Shown in pieces: positions 7,731 through 17,207 of a stretch of DNA of 64,000 nucleotides. The stretch's first letter is position 1. Each line of letters starts with the position of its first letter. Made by a program: the position numbers and the translations under genes. Origin of the DNA: an uncultured Muribaculaceae bacterium (lineage in GTDB: Bacteria; Bacteroidota; Bacteroidia; Bacteroidales; Muribaculaceae); assembly GCA_910578805.1 (NCBI GenBank), contig CAJTRS010000005.1:27823-91822 (forward strand). Direction: 5' to 3'. The notes beneath the pieces were generated by a model. It had not been told where the DNA came from. It ran no database searches and saw only the letters and a program-made list of their open reading frames with translations.

Positions 7731-7942
7731 CGTCACCTCCCTCATATTACGTGGCCGGCACTTCCGGCTCCTGTCTGTCAAATTCAAGTATATGCACTCC
7801 ACGATAATAGCTTACAACCTACCTGCAGAAAGAATGATATCTCTTTCCCACGATAAACGGCTTCGCTCTTTCTCTTAATTACTATACCGGAACACACTAT
7901 ATAAATAAGATAATAGGGATAAAAACACGCACATTAATAGAC

Positions 7943-7972
7943 GATGGCAGCTCCCCAAGGGGAGCTGCCATC
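7943..7972. terminator. Perfect 14-bp palindrome between convergent genes
   Basis: GATGGCAGCTCCCC and its exact reverse complement flank AA, in the 268-bp gap between the ECF sigma gene and frr, which converge. A seven-A run follows on the plus strand, which puts the U-tract before, not after, the hairpin for minus-strand transcripts. The stem is strong enough to act as a terminator or 3' stabiliser for either transcript, but it is not a textbook intrinsic terminator. Confidence 0.5.
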
Positions 7973-7998
7973 AAAAAAAGGTTGGGTTGACCCAGAAA

Positions 7999-8556
7999 TC
8001 ACACAGTGAGTATCTCTTTCTCTTTAGCGAGAAACAGGTCATCAATTTTTTTAAGATACTTGTCGTGCAACTTTTGTGCGGTAGCCTCGGCATCTTTCTC
8101 TACATCTTCGGGCATACCCTGCTTAATGGCTTTCTTAAGTCCGTCAATAGCATCGCGGCGTGCGTTTCTCACCGATACCTTGGCATTTTCCGCCTCGGCT
8201 TTCGATTGCTTGACCAATGCCTTACGGCGCTCCTCGGTAAGCGGGGGAATTGAAAGGCGTATCACTTCTCCGTTGTTTTCCGGAGTGATACCTAGTTCAG
8301 AATTGATAATAGCTTTCTCTATCTCCTTGAACATGCCCTTTTCCCAGGGTGTGATGGCTATGGTGCGGGCATCGGGCACCGACACATTGGCCACATTGCT
8401 GATGGGCACGGCACTGCCGTAATATTCCACTTTTATGCCGTCGATAAGTTTAGGATTGGCTTTGCCGGCACGGATATGTGTGAGCGATTCGTCAAGATAG
8501 GCCACGGCCATCTCCATCTTTTCTTCAGCCGGATTGAGATAATCTTTTACGTCCAT
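7999..8556 (-). CDS. frr: Ribosome recycling factor
   Basis: Splits post-termination ribosomes with EF-G. It is 185 residues, the family size, with the typical HIRAGKANPKLIDGIKVEYYG, ISNVANVSVPDARTIAITPW and ISIPPLTEERRKALVKQ-like segments and a helical C-terminal domain. It lies 30 bases downstream of pyrH in the classical pyrH-frr pair. Confidence 0.98.
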   Translation of the reverse strand: MDVKDYLNPAEEKMEMAVAYLDESLTHIRAGKANPKLIDGIKVEYYGSAVPISNVANVSVPDARTIAITPWEKGMFKEIEKAIINSELGITPENNGEVIRLSIPPLTEERRKALVKQSKAEAENAKVSVRNARRDAIDGLKKAIKQGMPEDVEKDAEATAQKLHDKYLKKIDDLFLAKEKEILTV

Positions 8557-8586
8557 GATATTTATATTCTGTTTTTTATTGATTGA

Positions 8587-9297
8587 TTAATAAACTGTGG
8601 TTCCTATAGGCTCGCCGGCTATCACTTTGGCAAGATTGCCGGGGGTATCCATGTCAAACACCACTATAGGAAGCCTGTTTTCCTTGCAGAGAGCTGTAGC
8701 CGTGAGGTCCATCACCTTCAGCCCTCGCGCCAACACTTCATCATAGGTTATTTCAGAAAATTTAGTTGCCGTGGGGTCTTTCTCGGGATCGGCCGTATAT
8801 ACACCGTCAATACGCGTGCCTTTGAGCATGACATCGGCACATATCTCTATGCCGCGGAGGGCACTGCCGGTGTCGGTAGTGAAAAACGGATTACCGGTAC
8901 CACCCGCCATAATGGCCACACAACCGGCCTCGAGCGTCTCTATAACCCGGCGGTTACTGTAATGCTCCCCGATGGGAAACATATTTATAGCCGTATATAC
9001 CTTTGCCGGCTGACCTATAGATTCAAGAGCCGAGCACAGAGCAAGAGAGTTGATAGTGGTGGCCAGCATGCCCATCTGATCGCCTTTCACTCGGTCAAAC
9101 CCTTTGGCTGCACCTTGAAGACCGCGGAATATGTTGCCACCGCCTATCACGATGCCCACTTCCACTCCTTTTTGCACTATCTCGGCAATCTGACGCGCAT
9201 AATCGCCGAGCCGGTCACGGTCTATGCCATAGCCCTGACTCCCCATGAGCGACTCACCGCTCAGTTTCAAAAGCACTCTTTTGTATTTAGATTCCAT
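8587..9297 (-). CDS. pyrH: UMP kinase
   Basis: Phosphorylates UMP to UDP in pyrimidine nucleotide synthesis; cytosolic hexamer. It is 236 residues and carries the amino-acid-kinase motifs YKRVLLKLSGESLMG at the start, GIVIGGGNIFRG near 50, GGTGNPFFTTDTGSALR near 135 and DGVYTADPEKDP near 165. It is followed by frr after 29 bases, forming a translation and nucleotide housekeeping pair. Confidence 0.98.
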   Translation of the reverse strand: MESKYKRVLLKLSGESLMGSQGYGIDRDRLGDYARQIAEIVQKGVEVGIVIGGGNIFRGLQGAAKGFDRVKGDQMGMLATTINSLALCSALESIGQPAKVYTAINMFPIGEHYSNRRVIETLEAGCVAIMAGGTGNPFFTTDTGSALRGIEICADVMLKGTRIDGVYTADPEKDPTATKFSEITYDEVLARGLKVMDLTATALCKENRLPIVVFDMDTPGNLAKVIAGEPIGTTVY

Positions 9298-9366
9298 ATT
9301 ATCGCATTTTTTGATGTTTACAAATTTATATCAAAACGGCGAAATCCGCAATACCGTCAACAATGT

Positions 9367-10254
9367 TCAGTTTCCGGCGTTAATCACAGGCTGTGCGGGT
9401 TCGTCGGCACACAGCACCACAAGCAGATTGCTCACCATCATGGCTTTCTTATCCTCGTCGAGAGTCACCACCCCGTCGGCTTCTATGCGCTTAAGCGCCA
9501 TATCCACCATGCTCACAGCTCCTTCCACTATCTTTTCACGGGCCGATATTATTGCGGCCGCCTGTTGGCGGCGCAGCATCACGGCAGCGATCTCCGGTGC
9601 ATATGCCAGATAATTGATACGGGCTTCCACCACTTCTATCCCGGCCATTGACAGACGGTCGTTGATCTTGCGCTCGAGCAGATCATTGATCTCTGCGCCG
9701 CCACCGCGCAGTGTGAGTTCATCATCATGTGTATCGTTCTGGTCATAGGCAAAATGTCCTGTCACCTCACGCAGCGCGGCATCGCTCTGAATGCTCACGA
9801 ACGAACCTGCACCCACAGAGGCATCAAGATCAAACACCGTGCGGTAAGTGTCATTGATTTTCCACACCAAAACCATGCCTATAAGCACAGGATTGCCTAT
9901 CTTGTCATTGACCTTTATAGGCTCTATGTCGAGATTACGGATACGCAGTGACAGTTTGCGGCGTGTCATAAGCGGATTGACCCAATAGAAACCCACCTGC
10001 CGGCATGTTCCTTTGTATTTCCCGAAAAATATCATCACGCTTGCCTCATTGGGCTCCTGCGTGAAATAACCTTTTGAGCAGAAAAGAAAAGCGATCACTC
10101 CGACCACTATACATGCCACGGCAATAGACTCGTTGGATTCCAAAAGACTCCCGGCTCCCCATATCGTAAGCGCCGGAATCAACACAAATCCCACAGCAAG
10201 CATAGTGAAACCGTTGATCACCGCACCTTTGTATTCATATTCCTTATTTTCCAT
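9367..10254 (-). CDS. SPFH/Band 7 membrane protein
   Basis: A 295-residue protein with two hydrophobic helices near the N-terminus (about residues 14-34 and 42-60), then an SPFH/stomatin-type domain (~65-250: QEPNEASVMIFFGKYKGT, GFYWVNPL, then a long helical stretch with RRQQAAAIISAREKIVEGA). Such proteins oligomerise on membranes and scaffold microdomains; no substrate can be read from the sequence. It has its own promoter and is not in an obvious operon: pyrH follows after a 69-base gap. The C-terminus lacks a further domain. Confidence 0.85.
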   Translation of the reverse strand: MENKEYEYKGAVINGFTMLAVGFVLIPALTIWGAGSLLESNESIAVACIVVGVIAFLFCSKGYFTQEPNEASVMIFFGKYKGTCRQVGFYWVNPLMTRRKLSLRIRNLDIEPIKVNDKIGNPVLIGMVLVWKINDTYRTVFDLDASVGAGSFVSIQSDAALREVTGHFAYDQNDTHDDELTLRGGGAEINDLLERKINDRLSMAGIEVVEARINYLAYAPEIAAVMLRRQQAAAIISAREKIVEGAVSMVDMALKRIEADGVVTLDEDKKAMMVSNLLVVLCADEPAQPVINAGN

Positions 10255-10276
10255 AGTTGAAAATATTTTATTTTCT

Positions 10277-10310
10277 CAAAGATAACGATTATTATTCTAT
10301 CCGCAACAAA
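10277..10310 (-). promoter_or_regulatory. Predicted promoter of the SPFH gene
   Basis: On the minus strand TTTG-N22-TATCTTTG (or TTG with 19 bases to the -7) precedes the SPFH gene, with a start point about 15-20 bases before the ATG. The -33 region overlaps the T-tract of the terminator of the upstream Bax-inhibitor-like gene. Confidence 0.55.
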
Positions 10311-10342
10311 AAAGAGCGATGTGTCTGACAGACACATCGCTC
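10303..10342 (-). terminator. Intrinsic terminator of the Bax-inhibitor-like gene
   Basis: GAGCGATGTGTCTG and CAGACACATCGCTC form a stem of at least 13 bp with a tiny loop at 10314-10342, followed on the minus strand by TTTTTTGTTG. A classic intrinsic terminator 25 bases after the stop codon of the upstream gene. Confidence 0.85.
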
Positions 10343-10367
10343 CAATACGTTTTTATTACATAAAGGA

Positions 10368-11075
10368 TCATTCGCGGTTGCCGAAGAAACGGAGCAGGAA
10401 GAGGAAGAGGTTAAGAAAATCGAGGTAGAGATTGAGCGCTCCGATAGTGGCGAGACGTCCTGCCGATTCGGCGGGAGCCATTGCGGCCATATTCCTTATC
10501 TGCTGGGTATCCCATGCGGTAAGCCCCACGAAGATCAGAACACCGGCACCCGATATAATCCAGCCCATAGTGTCACTGTGCAGAAATATATTTACCAATG
10601 AACATATTATCAATCCGATAAGAGCCATAAACAGTATCGAACCCCATTTGGCAAGATTCTGGGTGGTAAAGAGACCATAGACACTCATGGCACCAAACAC
10701 ACCGGCCGTGATAAAGAATGTCTTATAGATCGAAGTCTGCGTATATATCTCGAATATCGGAAACAGCGTCAGTCCGTTGACAGCCGAAAAGAGCAGAAAC
10801 AGGAGTGTGGCCACTGTTGACGAGAGTTTGTTGATGGCTCCGGATATGCCGAAAAGCAGACCGAATTCCACAATCACCAAACCGATCATGGCCCATGAGT
10901 TCATATAGAAGAACGCTTTAACACCGGGTAGTTCACTGCAACCGAATGCCACAAACGCAGTGACGAGCAAGCCTATGAACATCTTTACATATACACGCTT
11001 CATTATGGCGCCTACACGCGCGTCAAGCGAATAGGCATCGCCGGAGTAGTACTGCTGATAGTTGTCTGTATTCAT
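10368..11075 (-). CDS. Bax inhibitor-1/YccA family membrane protein
   Basis: A 235-residue protein with about seven transmembrane helices. It matches the BI-1/YccA (TMBIM) family: a soluble N-terminus of ~28 residues, a YVKMFIGLLVTAFVAF first helix, the central GLTLFPIFEIYTQTSIYKTFFITAGVFG pattern in helices 3-4 and a C-terminal segment beginning GLTAWDTQQIRNM. Bacterial members are proposed pH-sensitive calcium leak channels or modulators of FtsH; which applies here cannot be told. It has its own terminator. Confidence 0.9.
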   Translation of the reverse strand: MNTDNYQQYYSGDAYSLDARVGAIMKRVYVKMFIGLLVTAFVAFGCSELPGVKAFFYMNSWAMIGLVIVEFGLLFGISGAINKLSSTVATLLFLLFSAVNGLTLFPIFEIYTQTSIYKTFFITAGVFGAMSVYGLFTTQNLAKWGSILFMALIGLIICSLVNIFLHSDTMGWIISGAGVLIFVGLTAWDTQQIRNMAAMAPAESAGRLATIGALNLYLDFLNLFLFLLRFFGNRE

Positions 11076-11145
11076 ATTATCGATTCTTTATTGAAGTTTT
11101 GAGGTTCTGTATAATATATTATATAACGTTATAACGTCCTGTTTA

Positions 11146-12939
11146 TTACATACGTTCAGGGACGCTGATGCCGAGAAGCGACATTGCCGATTTCACCACC
11201 GATGCCGCACACTCCGACAGAGCCAGACGCAACGAGCGCACCGCCTCGTCCTCTTCCTTGAGTATTGAGCAGTCGTGGTAAAACTGGTTGTACTCTTTCA
11301 CCAAGTCATAGGCATAGTTGGCTATCAGAGCAGGACTGTAGCTCCGGCCGGCTTCGGCCACCACCGAAGGATAGTCGGCCAGGCGCTGTATGAGGGCTAT
11401 CTCCCTTTCCCCGGGCTTCACTGCGGTATATTCCCCTATAGTCATACCGGCCTCTGCAGCCTTGCGCAGCACCGAGCGGATACGGGCATAGGTATATTGA
11501 ATGAACGGACCGGTGTTACCGTTGAAATCTATGGATTCCTTGGGATTGAACGTCATGTTCTTGCGCGGATCAACCTTAAGCAGGAAGTATTTGAGAGCAC
11601 CCAGACCCACCATTTCGGTGATTCCGGCTACTTCTTCCGGCGTACAACCGTCGAGCTTGCCCAATTCGGCGCTTACATTGCGGGCCGTGGTAACCATCTC
11701 GTCCATAAGGTCGTCGGCATCAACCACAGTGCCCTCGCGGCTCTTCATCTTGCCTTCGGGAAGCTCCACCATGCCATAAGAGAAGTGCACCAGGTCTTTT
11801 CCCCACTTGAAACCGAGACGGTCAAGCAGAAGCGACAGAACCTGGAAGTGGTAGTTCTGTTCGTTACCCACCACATATATCATCTTATCGATGGGGAAAT
11901 CGGAATAACGCATCTTGGCCGTGCCTATGTCCTGAGTCATATATACAGATGTACCGTCGCTGCGCAGCAACAACTTATGATCAAGACCGTCGGCTGTCAG
12001 GTCGGCCCATACAGAGCCGTCCTCCTTGCGGTACATGTAGCCTTTTTCAAGACCTTCGAGCACCTTTTCCTTTCCCTCAAGATAGGTCTCGCTCTCATAA
12101 TATATCTTGTCGAAGTCCACACCCATGCGCTTGTAAGTCTCGTCAAACCCGGCATAAACCCAATCATTCATCATCTGCCAAAGAGAGCGCACTTCCGGGT
12201 CCTTGTTCTCCCAGGCCCGCAGCATGGCGCGGGCTTCCTGCATAAGCGGCGACTTTGCGGCAGCCTCCTCTTCAGTGACGCCGGCAGCCATGAGTTCGGC
12301 CAGTTCGGCTTTGTAATGCTTGTCGAAAAGCACATAGAAATCACCGATCAGATGGTCGCCTTTCACACCACGGCTTTCGGGTGTGGCACCTTCGCCCCAC
12401 TTTTTCCATGCAAGCATCGACTTACAGATGTGGATACCGCGGTCATTGACTATATTGGTCTTTATCACGCGGTTGCCGCAAGCCTTTAGTATCTCCGAAA
12501 GGCTGTAGCCGAGCAGATTGTTGCGCACATGACCCAGATGAAGAGGCTTGTTGGTGTTGGGCGACGAATATTCCACCATCACAAGCGGCGCATCAGCACC
12601 GGCTTCGGTGATACCGTAGTGCGGAGTGTTACATATATGATTGAGCACCGACGCCCAGAACGACGGCTCGATCACTATGTTAAGAAATCCTTTTATCACA
12701 TTGTAGCGGTCCACGGCAGGTTCGTTGTCCACTAACCAGTCTCCAATCTCCTTACCTACCGCTTCGGGCGATTTGCGGGCCGCTTTTACCCAAGGGAAAA
12801 CCACGACGGTAAGATTGCCTTCAAACTCCTTTTTTGTGGTCTGGGGCTGAATGGTGGCGGGATCGGTGTCCGCGCCGTAAAGTTCTTTGACAGCACGGGC
12901 CACGGCCTGCGCTATTATATTGTCTATAGACATATCCAA
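11146..12939 (-). CDS. argS: Arginyl-tRNA synthetase
   Basis: Charges tRNA-Arg; class Ia synthetase, 597 residues. Seen: the N-terminal tRNA D-loop-binding domain (1-~110), the HIGH-type signature in NKPLHLGHVRNNLLG near residue 135, FSYGMVELPEGKMKSREGT near 390 and a DALR anticodon-binding domain ending in SLLGISVPERM. Translation may start at the third codon (Met at 12933). A TAACTTTG -7 element lies 27-34 bases upstream. Confidence 0.97.
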   Translation of the reverse strand: MDMSIDNIIAQAVARAVKELYGADTDPATIQPQTTKKEFEGNLTVVVFPWVKAARKSPEAVGKEIGDWLVDNEPAVDRYNVIKGFLNIVIEPSFWASVLNHICNTPHYGITEAGADAPLVMVEYSSPNTNKPLHLGHVRNNLLGYSLSEILKACGNRVIKTNIVNDRGIHICKSMLAWKKWGEGATPESRGVKGDHLIGDFYVLFDKHYKAELAELMAAGVTEEEAAAKSPLMQEARAMLRAWENKDPEVRSLWQMMNDWVYAGFDETYKRMGVDFDKIYYESETYLEGKEKVLEGLEKGYMYRKEDGSVWADLTADGLDHKLLLRSDGTSVYMTQDIGTAKMRYSDFPIDKMIYVVGNEQNYHFQVLSLLLDRLGFKWGKDLVHFSYGMVELPEGKMKSREGTVVDADDLMDEMVTTARNVSAELGKLDGCTPEEVAGITEMVGLGALKYFLLKVDPRKNMTFNPKESIDFNGNTGPFIQYTYARIRSVLRKAAEAGMTIGEYTAVKPGEREIALIQRLADYPSVVAEAGRSYSPALIANYAYDLVKEYNQFYHDCSILKEEDEAVRSLRLALSECAASVVKSAMSLLGISVPERM

Positions 12940-12965
12940 ATTGATGTTATGGTAAATAATTGCTG

Positions 12966-12973
12966 CAAAGTTA
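12966..12973 (-). promoter_or_regulatory. Predicted -7 element of argS
   Basis: TAACTTTG on the minus strand, an exact TAnnTTTG match, would start transcription about 20 bases before the argS ATG. No good TTTG at the expected -33 distance. Confidence 0.4.
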
Positions 12974-12996
12974 CATAATTTCCACGAAATAACCGA

Positions 12997-14280
12997 TTAT
13001 CGGCCCACAAGCGTAGCAAACAGGTCAACATAATTTTGTGCTACACTTGCAAAAGAGAACCTTCGGCGCACCTCCTCATGCAGCGCATCAGGCTTAAGTT
13101 CGCTTGTGAGCGCCCATTTTATCCCTTCGGCGAGATCCACATAGTTCTTGTATTCGGCTATATATCCGGTGGTTTTGTGCGTAAATATGTCTCTCTGTCC
13201 ACCGCGTCCGAATGACACAGGCACACACCCTGCGGCCATGCCCTCTATGACAGTGCCCGGCAGTGTCTCATACAATGACGCCGACAGTACCACCTTGGAG
13301 GACGCATAGAGTTGACGCAACAGATTCGGGTCATGAATACGGCCGAGATGCCTGTAGGGAAACCTGAGGGAATCAAGACAAGTGCGGTCACGCAACTCAC
13401 CGAATAACAGCGCCTGAGAATCACGCGCAAGCTCAGGTTCGTTATCAAAAAGATGGTTGAGGGCATTGATGGCGTAGCCAAGCCCCTTGATAGGATCGTC
13501 AAGTCGCGCGGCACCCATTATTATCACGTTTTTCTTTAGAGCCAGATTACCCAGATCGGCCGTGGTATCGATGGTAAACGAATCGATAGGGAAAGCATTG
13601 GGTATCACTCTCACCTCACGGCCCCTCAGAAGAGAGCTCTCGCGGCACCGCTCTGCCAACCAGTTGCTCACGGCCACAAAAGTCACAGGCACCTCATCGT
13701 AAAGATGCTGTTTTTTCTTCCAGACCTTATGAGAAAGATCATTGGCTTTACGCCCGGACAGGAACTGGCAGTTACCGCACTCCGTCTTGTATCCGCGGCA
13801 TTCGTAGGCATGATGGCATATTCCGGTCAGAGGCCACATATCATGCATGGTCCAGACTATGGGTTTTCCCATAGCGGCAATCTTGCGGATTCCCGACAAT
13901 GACACAAAGCCCTGATTGATCCAGTTGAGCACCACCACATCGGCCTCTTTTATCCAAGGGTGGCGATGTATATTCAGTCCTGTGGAAGCTGTGGATACCT
14001 TAAACAGGTTCCGGCGTGAAAAACCGTTGGCCAAGGCTATGCGCAGGCGCTCACCCAAAAAAGTCATGCCACGGTCAGCACGCTTGCCGTAACTGTCCAC
14101 CAATTCATCTTCGGTACTTTTGTTAAACACCACCATTCGCGCATCGACACCACAGCTGCGAAGAGCATACATGAGCCTGTAAGTCACTATGGCTGCACCG
14201 CCGAATGCATCGCTATGACATAAAAGCACCACTTTCATGGGTGCTGAAACACCGGCGGCGGTAATCATATCGTCACCCAT
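12997..14280 (-). CDS. Glycosyltransferase, GT4-like (GT-B fold)
   Basis: A 427-residue retaining-type glycosyltransferase, probably for a cell-surface polysaccharide. The N-terminal Rossmann domain begins VVLLCHSDAFGGAAIVTYRL with the glycine-rich loop; TMHDMWPLTGICHHAYEC and the Cys-rich CRGYKTECGNC segment are typical of Bacteroidales GT4 enzymes; the C-terminal half carries SLYETLPGTVIEGMAAGCVPVSFG-type nucleotide-sugar binding features with the E-x7-E pair. Translation may start at Met5 or Met15. It stands in a minus-strand run with a DUF389 protein and a flippase, so a surface-glycan role is likely; sugar and acceptor are unknown. Confidence 0.85.
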   Translation of the reverse strand: MGDDMITAAGVSAPMKVVLLCHSDAFGGAAIVTYRLMYALRSCGVDARMVVFNKSTEDELVDSYGKRADRGMTFLGERLRIALANGFSRRNLFKVSTASTGLNIHRHPWIKEADVVVLNWINQGFVSLSGIRKIAAMGKPIVWTMHDMWPLTGICHHAYECRGYKTECGNCQFLSGRKANDLSHKVWKKKQHLYDEVPVTFVAVSNWLAERCRESSLLRGREVRVIPNAFPIDSFTIDTTADLGNLALKKNVIIMGAARLDDPIKGLGYAINALNHLFDNEPELARDSQALLFGELRDRTCLDSLRFPYRHLGRIHDPNLLRQLYASSKVVLSASLYETLPGTVIEGMAAGCVPVSFGRGGQRDIFTHKTTGYIAEYKNYVDLAEGIKWALTSELKPDALHEEVRRRFSFASVAQNYVDLFATLVGR

Positions 14281-14292
14281 ATATATCTCTAT

Positions 14293-15666
14293 TTATTCAT
14301 CAAATTTTATGTGGTTCACATCTACAAGATTGATGCGGTTCATCTTAAGCCTGGCTTCCAGATACTCTCTGAAACGTTTGCGCTCTGACTGTGACATTGG
14401 CGACATGAACTGCACCATAGCCACATTGAGAGTATCGAGCGCTTGAGTCTCTACATTGGCAAATACGCAGCTGCTTACAGCCACCTCCCCTATCTGGGGG
14501 AAAAGCACATGCACTTCAGGGGCTATCTCGGCACCGGCTCCATTGGAATGATCCACACGCGCCACCATGCGCCTCAACGAATCGATCTGCTGTTGCTGCT
14601 GCATTATAGTGGTCTGCGCCAGTTCATACACATCACGTATGTTTTCCGACCGTATGTTATCGGCGTTGGCTATTGTACCGCCCTGCACAAACTGCAGATG
14701 TGTCCCCTCGAGCCCGTAGAATTTCAACCGCGGCGCCAAAGCAAGTTCGAGGGAATCAATGTCAACAGGGTGTCCTATCAGTGTCACGGTGATTATGTTG
14801 ACTCCATTTTTGACCGATGTCTTCTCCGACAACACCTGTGTGTCAGGCAGCACACACTCTCGAGTCACAAACTCGGAGGCTTTCATGTTGAATTTGGTCT
14901 GACGCAGCATGTTATAAGTAAGCCATATGCTCGGCAACATGGTAAGCACGGCCAGCACATACACCACGCGGCGCACCTTGCGGGCGCGCTGATTATCGAC
15001 CACGCTCTCCCCTTTGTAGCCCAAGAGTTTCACACCGATAAATGTGGCGAAAGCTATATATATGGAATTGATCAGGAACAGATAACCGGCACCGAAAAAG
15101 TAGCTCAGCTGCCATGTGGCCAGACCATAACCCGCCGTGCATAAAGGTGGCATAAGGGCTGTGGCGATGGCCACACCGGGAATCACATTGCCCTTGCTGC
15201 GGCTCCCGATGGCCAGTATGCCGGCACCGCCGCCCACAAAACCTATCAGCACATCGTAGATGGTCGGCGACGTGCGGGCAAGAAGCTCGCTATGTCCCTC
15301 GCTCACCGGTGATATCAGAAAATATATGGTGGAGGCCACTATGGAAAATCCTGCGGCTATGGCCAGATTGCGCAACGCCCGCTTGATAAGATTGAAATCA
15401 TGGATACCCACTCCCAGACCTATGCCTATGATCGGCCCCATGAGAGGAGAGATGAGCATGGCGCCGATTATTACGGCCGTGGAATTGGTGTTAAGACCGA
15501 GAGATGCTATAAGTATAGCCAGCACAAGTATAAGAATATTTGTGCCGCGGAATGACACATCTTCCCTTATCGAGGCCTCGGCCTCTTCCTGAGGCACAAG
15601 TTGAGAAGAAAGCGTGAAGTAATTTATCATGAATTTCTTCAGGCGGTCGGTAAAATTAGCTGTCAT
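14293..15666 (-). CDS. DUF389 (TIGR00341-type) membrane protein
   Basis: A 457-residue integral membrane protein. Residues ~30-270 hold at least six hydrophobic helices with the DUF389 hallmarks LIASLGLNTNSTAVIIGAML, ISPLMGPIIGIGLGV and GVAIATALMPPLCTAGYGLA; residues ~280-457 are soluble with a short coiled segment. Molecular function of the family is unknown. It starts 18 bases after the flippase gene ends and lies 12 bases before the glycosyltransferase gene, so the three are probably cotranscribed. Confidence 0.88.
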   Translation of the reverse strand: MTANFTDRLKKFMINYFTLSSQLVPQEEAEASIREDVSFRGTNILILVLAILIASLGLNTNSTAVIIGAMLISPLMGPIIGIGLGVGIHDFNLIKRALRNLAIAAGFSIVASTIYFLISPVSEGHSELLARTSPTIYDVLIGFVGGGAGILAIGSRSKGNVIPGVAIATALMPPLCTAGYGLATWQLSYFFGAGYLFLINSIYIAFATFIGVKLLGYKGESVVDNQRARKVRRVVYVLAVLTMLPSIWLTYNMLRQTKFNMKASEFVTRECVLPDTQVLSEKTSVKNGVNIITVTLIGHPVDIDSLELALAPRLKFYGLEGTHLQFVQGGTIANADNIRSENIRDVYELAQTTIMQQQQQIDSLRRMVARVDHSNGAGAEIAPEVHVLFPQIGEVAVSSCVFANVETQALDTLNVAMVQFMSPMSQSERKRFREYLEARLKMNRINLVDVNHIKFDE

Positions 15667-15684
15667 AGCTGAAACTGAATTTAT

Positions 15685-17187
15685 CTATTTTCTCTTGACT
15701 AAAATGCCAAACACACTTCTAATGTTCACTTTTTCTATTTTCATGGCCATAAATACGAAAAGAGCCAGCATTACGGTGCGCACGCATACCTCCACAGGCA
15801 TGTTGTCAACAGCCGCATGCAGAGCCACAGACGCTCCGTAGAGAGCCATGGCAGTAAAGAAATATATGGCCATACGCCCCACGTCGTAACCGATGGGATA
15901 CTTCTTAAGTCCCACGAAATATGACGAAAGCATCATCACACCATAGCATGCAAATGCAGCCCAGGCACAACCCATGTAGCCCATGCGCGGCACGAGCAGC
16001 AGATTGAGCGCCACCGTCACGGCAAGACCGATAAGCGAAAACCACATGCCCCAGTGGGTGTGGTCGGTAAGTTTGTACCACAGCGACAGATTGAAAAACA
16101 CTCCGAAGAAAAATTCGGCAAGCATTATCACTGGCACCACCTTAAGTCCGCTGAAATAGCGTGGCGAGATGAAGTAACGCAGAAAATCCAGATAAAACAT
16201 CACCCCGAGGAATATCACCATGGCAAATATCACGAACCACTTCATGGCATCGCGATAACCCTGCAGACGGTTTTCACCCCTCTCCTTGCTCTGGGCGAAT
16301 ATAAACGGCTCATATGCGAACCTGAATGCCTGGATAAACATCACCATCACTATGGCTATCTTGTAGTTGGCTCCATAGATACCAACCTCGGTCATGGCCG
16401 AAGCCTTGTCGCTGACAAGTTCGGGCAGAAGCATCTTGTCGATGGTCTGGTTCATGATACCTGCCACTCCAAGCACGAGAAGCGGCAGTGAATACAGCAT
16501 CATCTCGCACCACAGTCGCCGGTTGAACCGCCATCGAAACCCGTGCATTTCGGGATAAAGCACTATCAGATTGAAAAGCGAGCTTATAAAATTGGCCAGA
16601 AATATGTAACCGATACCATAGCCTGGGTCATAGAACCACCCTATGCTTTCGGGTATGGTACGCCAAAGCCACGGACACACTATTATGAAAAACAGATTGA
16701 GTCCGATGTTTAGACCGATGTTGATAAGCCGCAGTGTGGCGAAACGCTTGGCCTGATGACGGAAGCGCAGCAACGAAAATGGTATGGAGGTGAAAGCGTC
16801 CAATGCCACGGCCGAACCCATAAGGGCTATGTAAGAGGTGTGGTGCTGACATTTCAACGCACTGCTGAGCGGATCGAGCAACAACAGCACTGCCGCAAGA
16901 AACACCGTCGAACTCACGCCCAATGAAATAAGAGCCGTTGAATACACCTCCATGGGGTCTTTGTAACGGTCGTGGTTGGCAAATCGGAAGAATCCTGTCT
17001 CCATGCCGTAGATAAGCACCACAAGCACAAGCGCCACGTAGGAATAAATGTATGTTACCACTCCGTATTCGGCGGCAGCGAACGTTATGGTATAAAGAGG
17101 CACGAGACACCAGTTGAGAAAGCGTCCCAGTATGCTGCTAAGCCCGTAGATGGCCGTATCCTTGGCCAGACTTTTTACTCCACTCAT
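15685..17187 (-). CDS. Polysaccharide flippase (MOP superfamily, Wzx-like)
   Basis: A 500-residue membrane protein with about 12-14 predicted helices, starting with DTAIYGLSSILGRFLNWCLVPLYT, which resembles the first helix pair of lipid-linked oligosaccharide flippases; ETGFFRFANHD and the central TIDKMLLPELV segment fit the same family. It would move a lipid-linked glycan across the inner membrane. Located 20 bases after ruvB and before DUF389 and glycosyltransferase genes on the same strand. The lipid-linked substrate cannot be identified. Confidence 0.85.
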   Translation of the reverse strand: MSGVKSLAKDTAIYGLSSILGRFLNWCLVPLYTITFAAAEYGVVTYIYSYVALVLVVLIYGMETGFFRFANHDRYKDPMEVYSTALISLGVSSTVFLAAVLLLLDPLSSALKCQHHTSYIALMGSAVALDAFTSIPFSLLRFRHQAKRFATLRLINIGLNIGLNLFFIIVCPWLWRTIPESIGWFYDPGYGIGYIFLANFISSLFNLIVLYPEMHGFRWRFNRRLWCEMMLYSLPLLVLGVAGIMNQTIDKMLLPELVSDKASAMTEVGIYGANYKIAIVMVMFIQAFRFAYEPFIFAQSKERGENRLQGYRDAMKWFVIFAMVIFLGVMFYLDFLRYFISPRYFSGLKVVPVIMLAEFFFGVFFNLSLWYKLTDHTHWGMWFSLIGLAVTVALNLLLVPRMGYMGCAWAAFACYGVMMLSSYFVGLKKYPIGYDVGRMAIYFFTAMALYGASVALHAAVDNMPVEVCVRTVMLALFVFMAMKIEKVNIRSVFGILVKRK

Positions 17188-17207
17188 GCTCTTGGCGGAT
17201 ATAACTG

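Noticed and set aside
11275..12489. A 404-codon plus-strand open frame opposite argS
   Set aside because: argS is unmistakable on the minus strand; the opposite frame has no family features.
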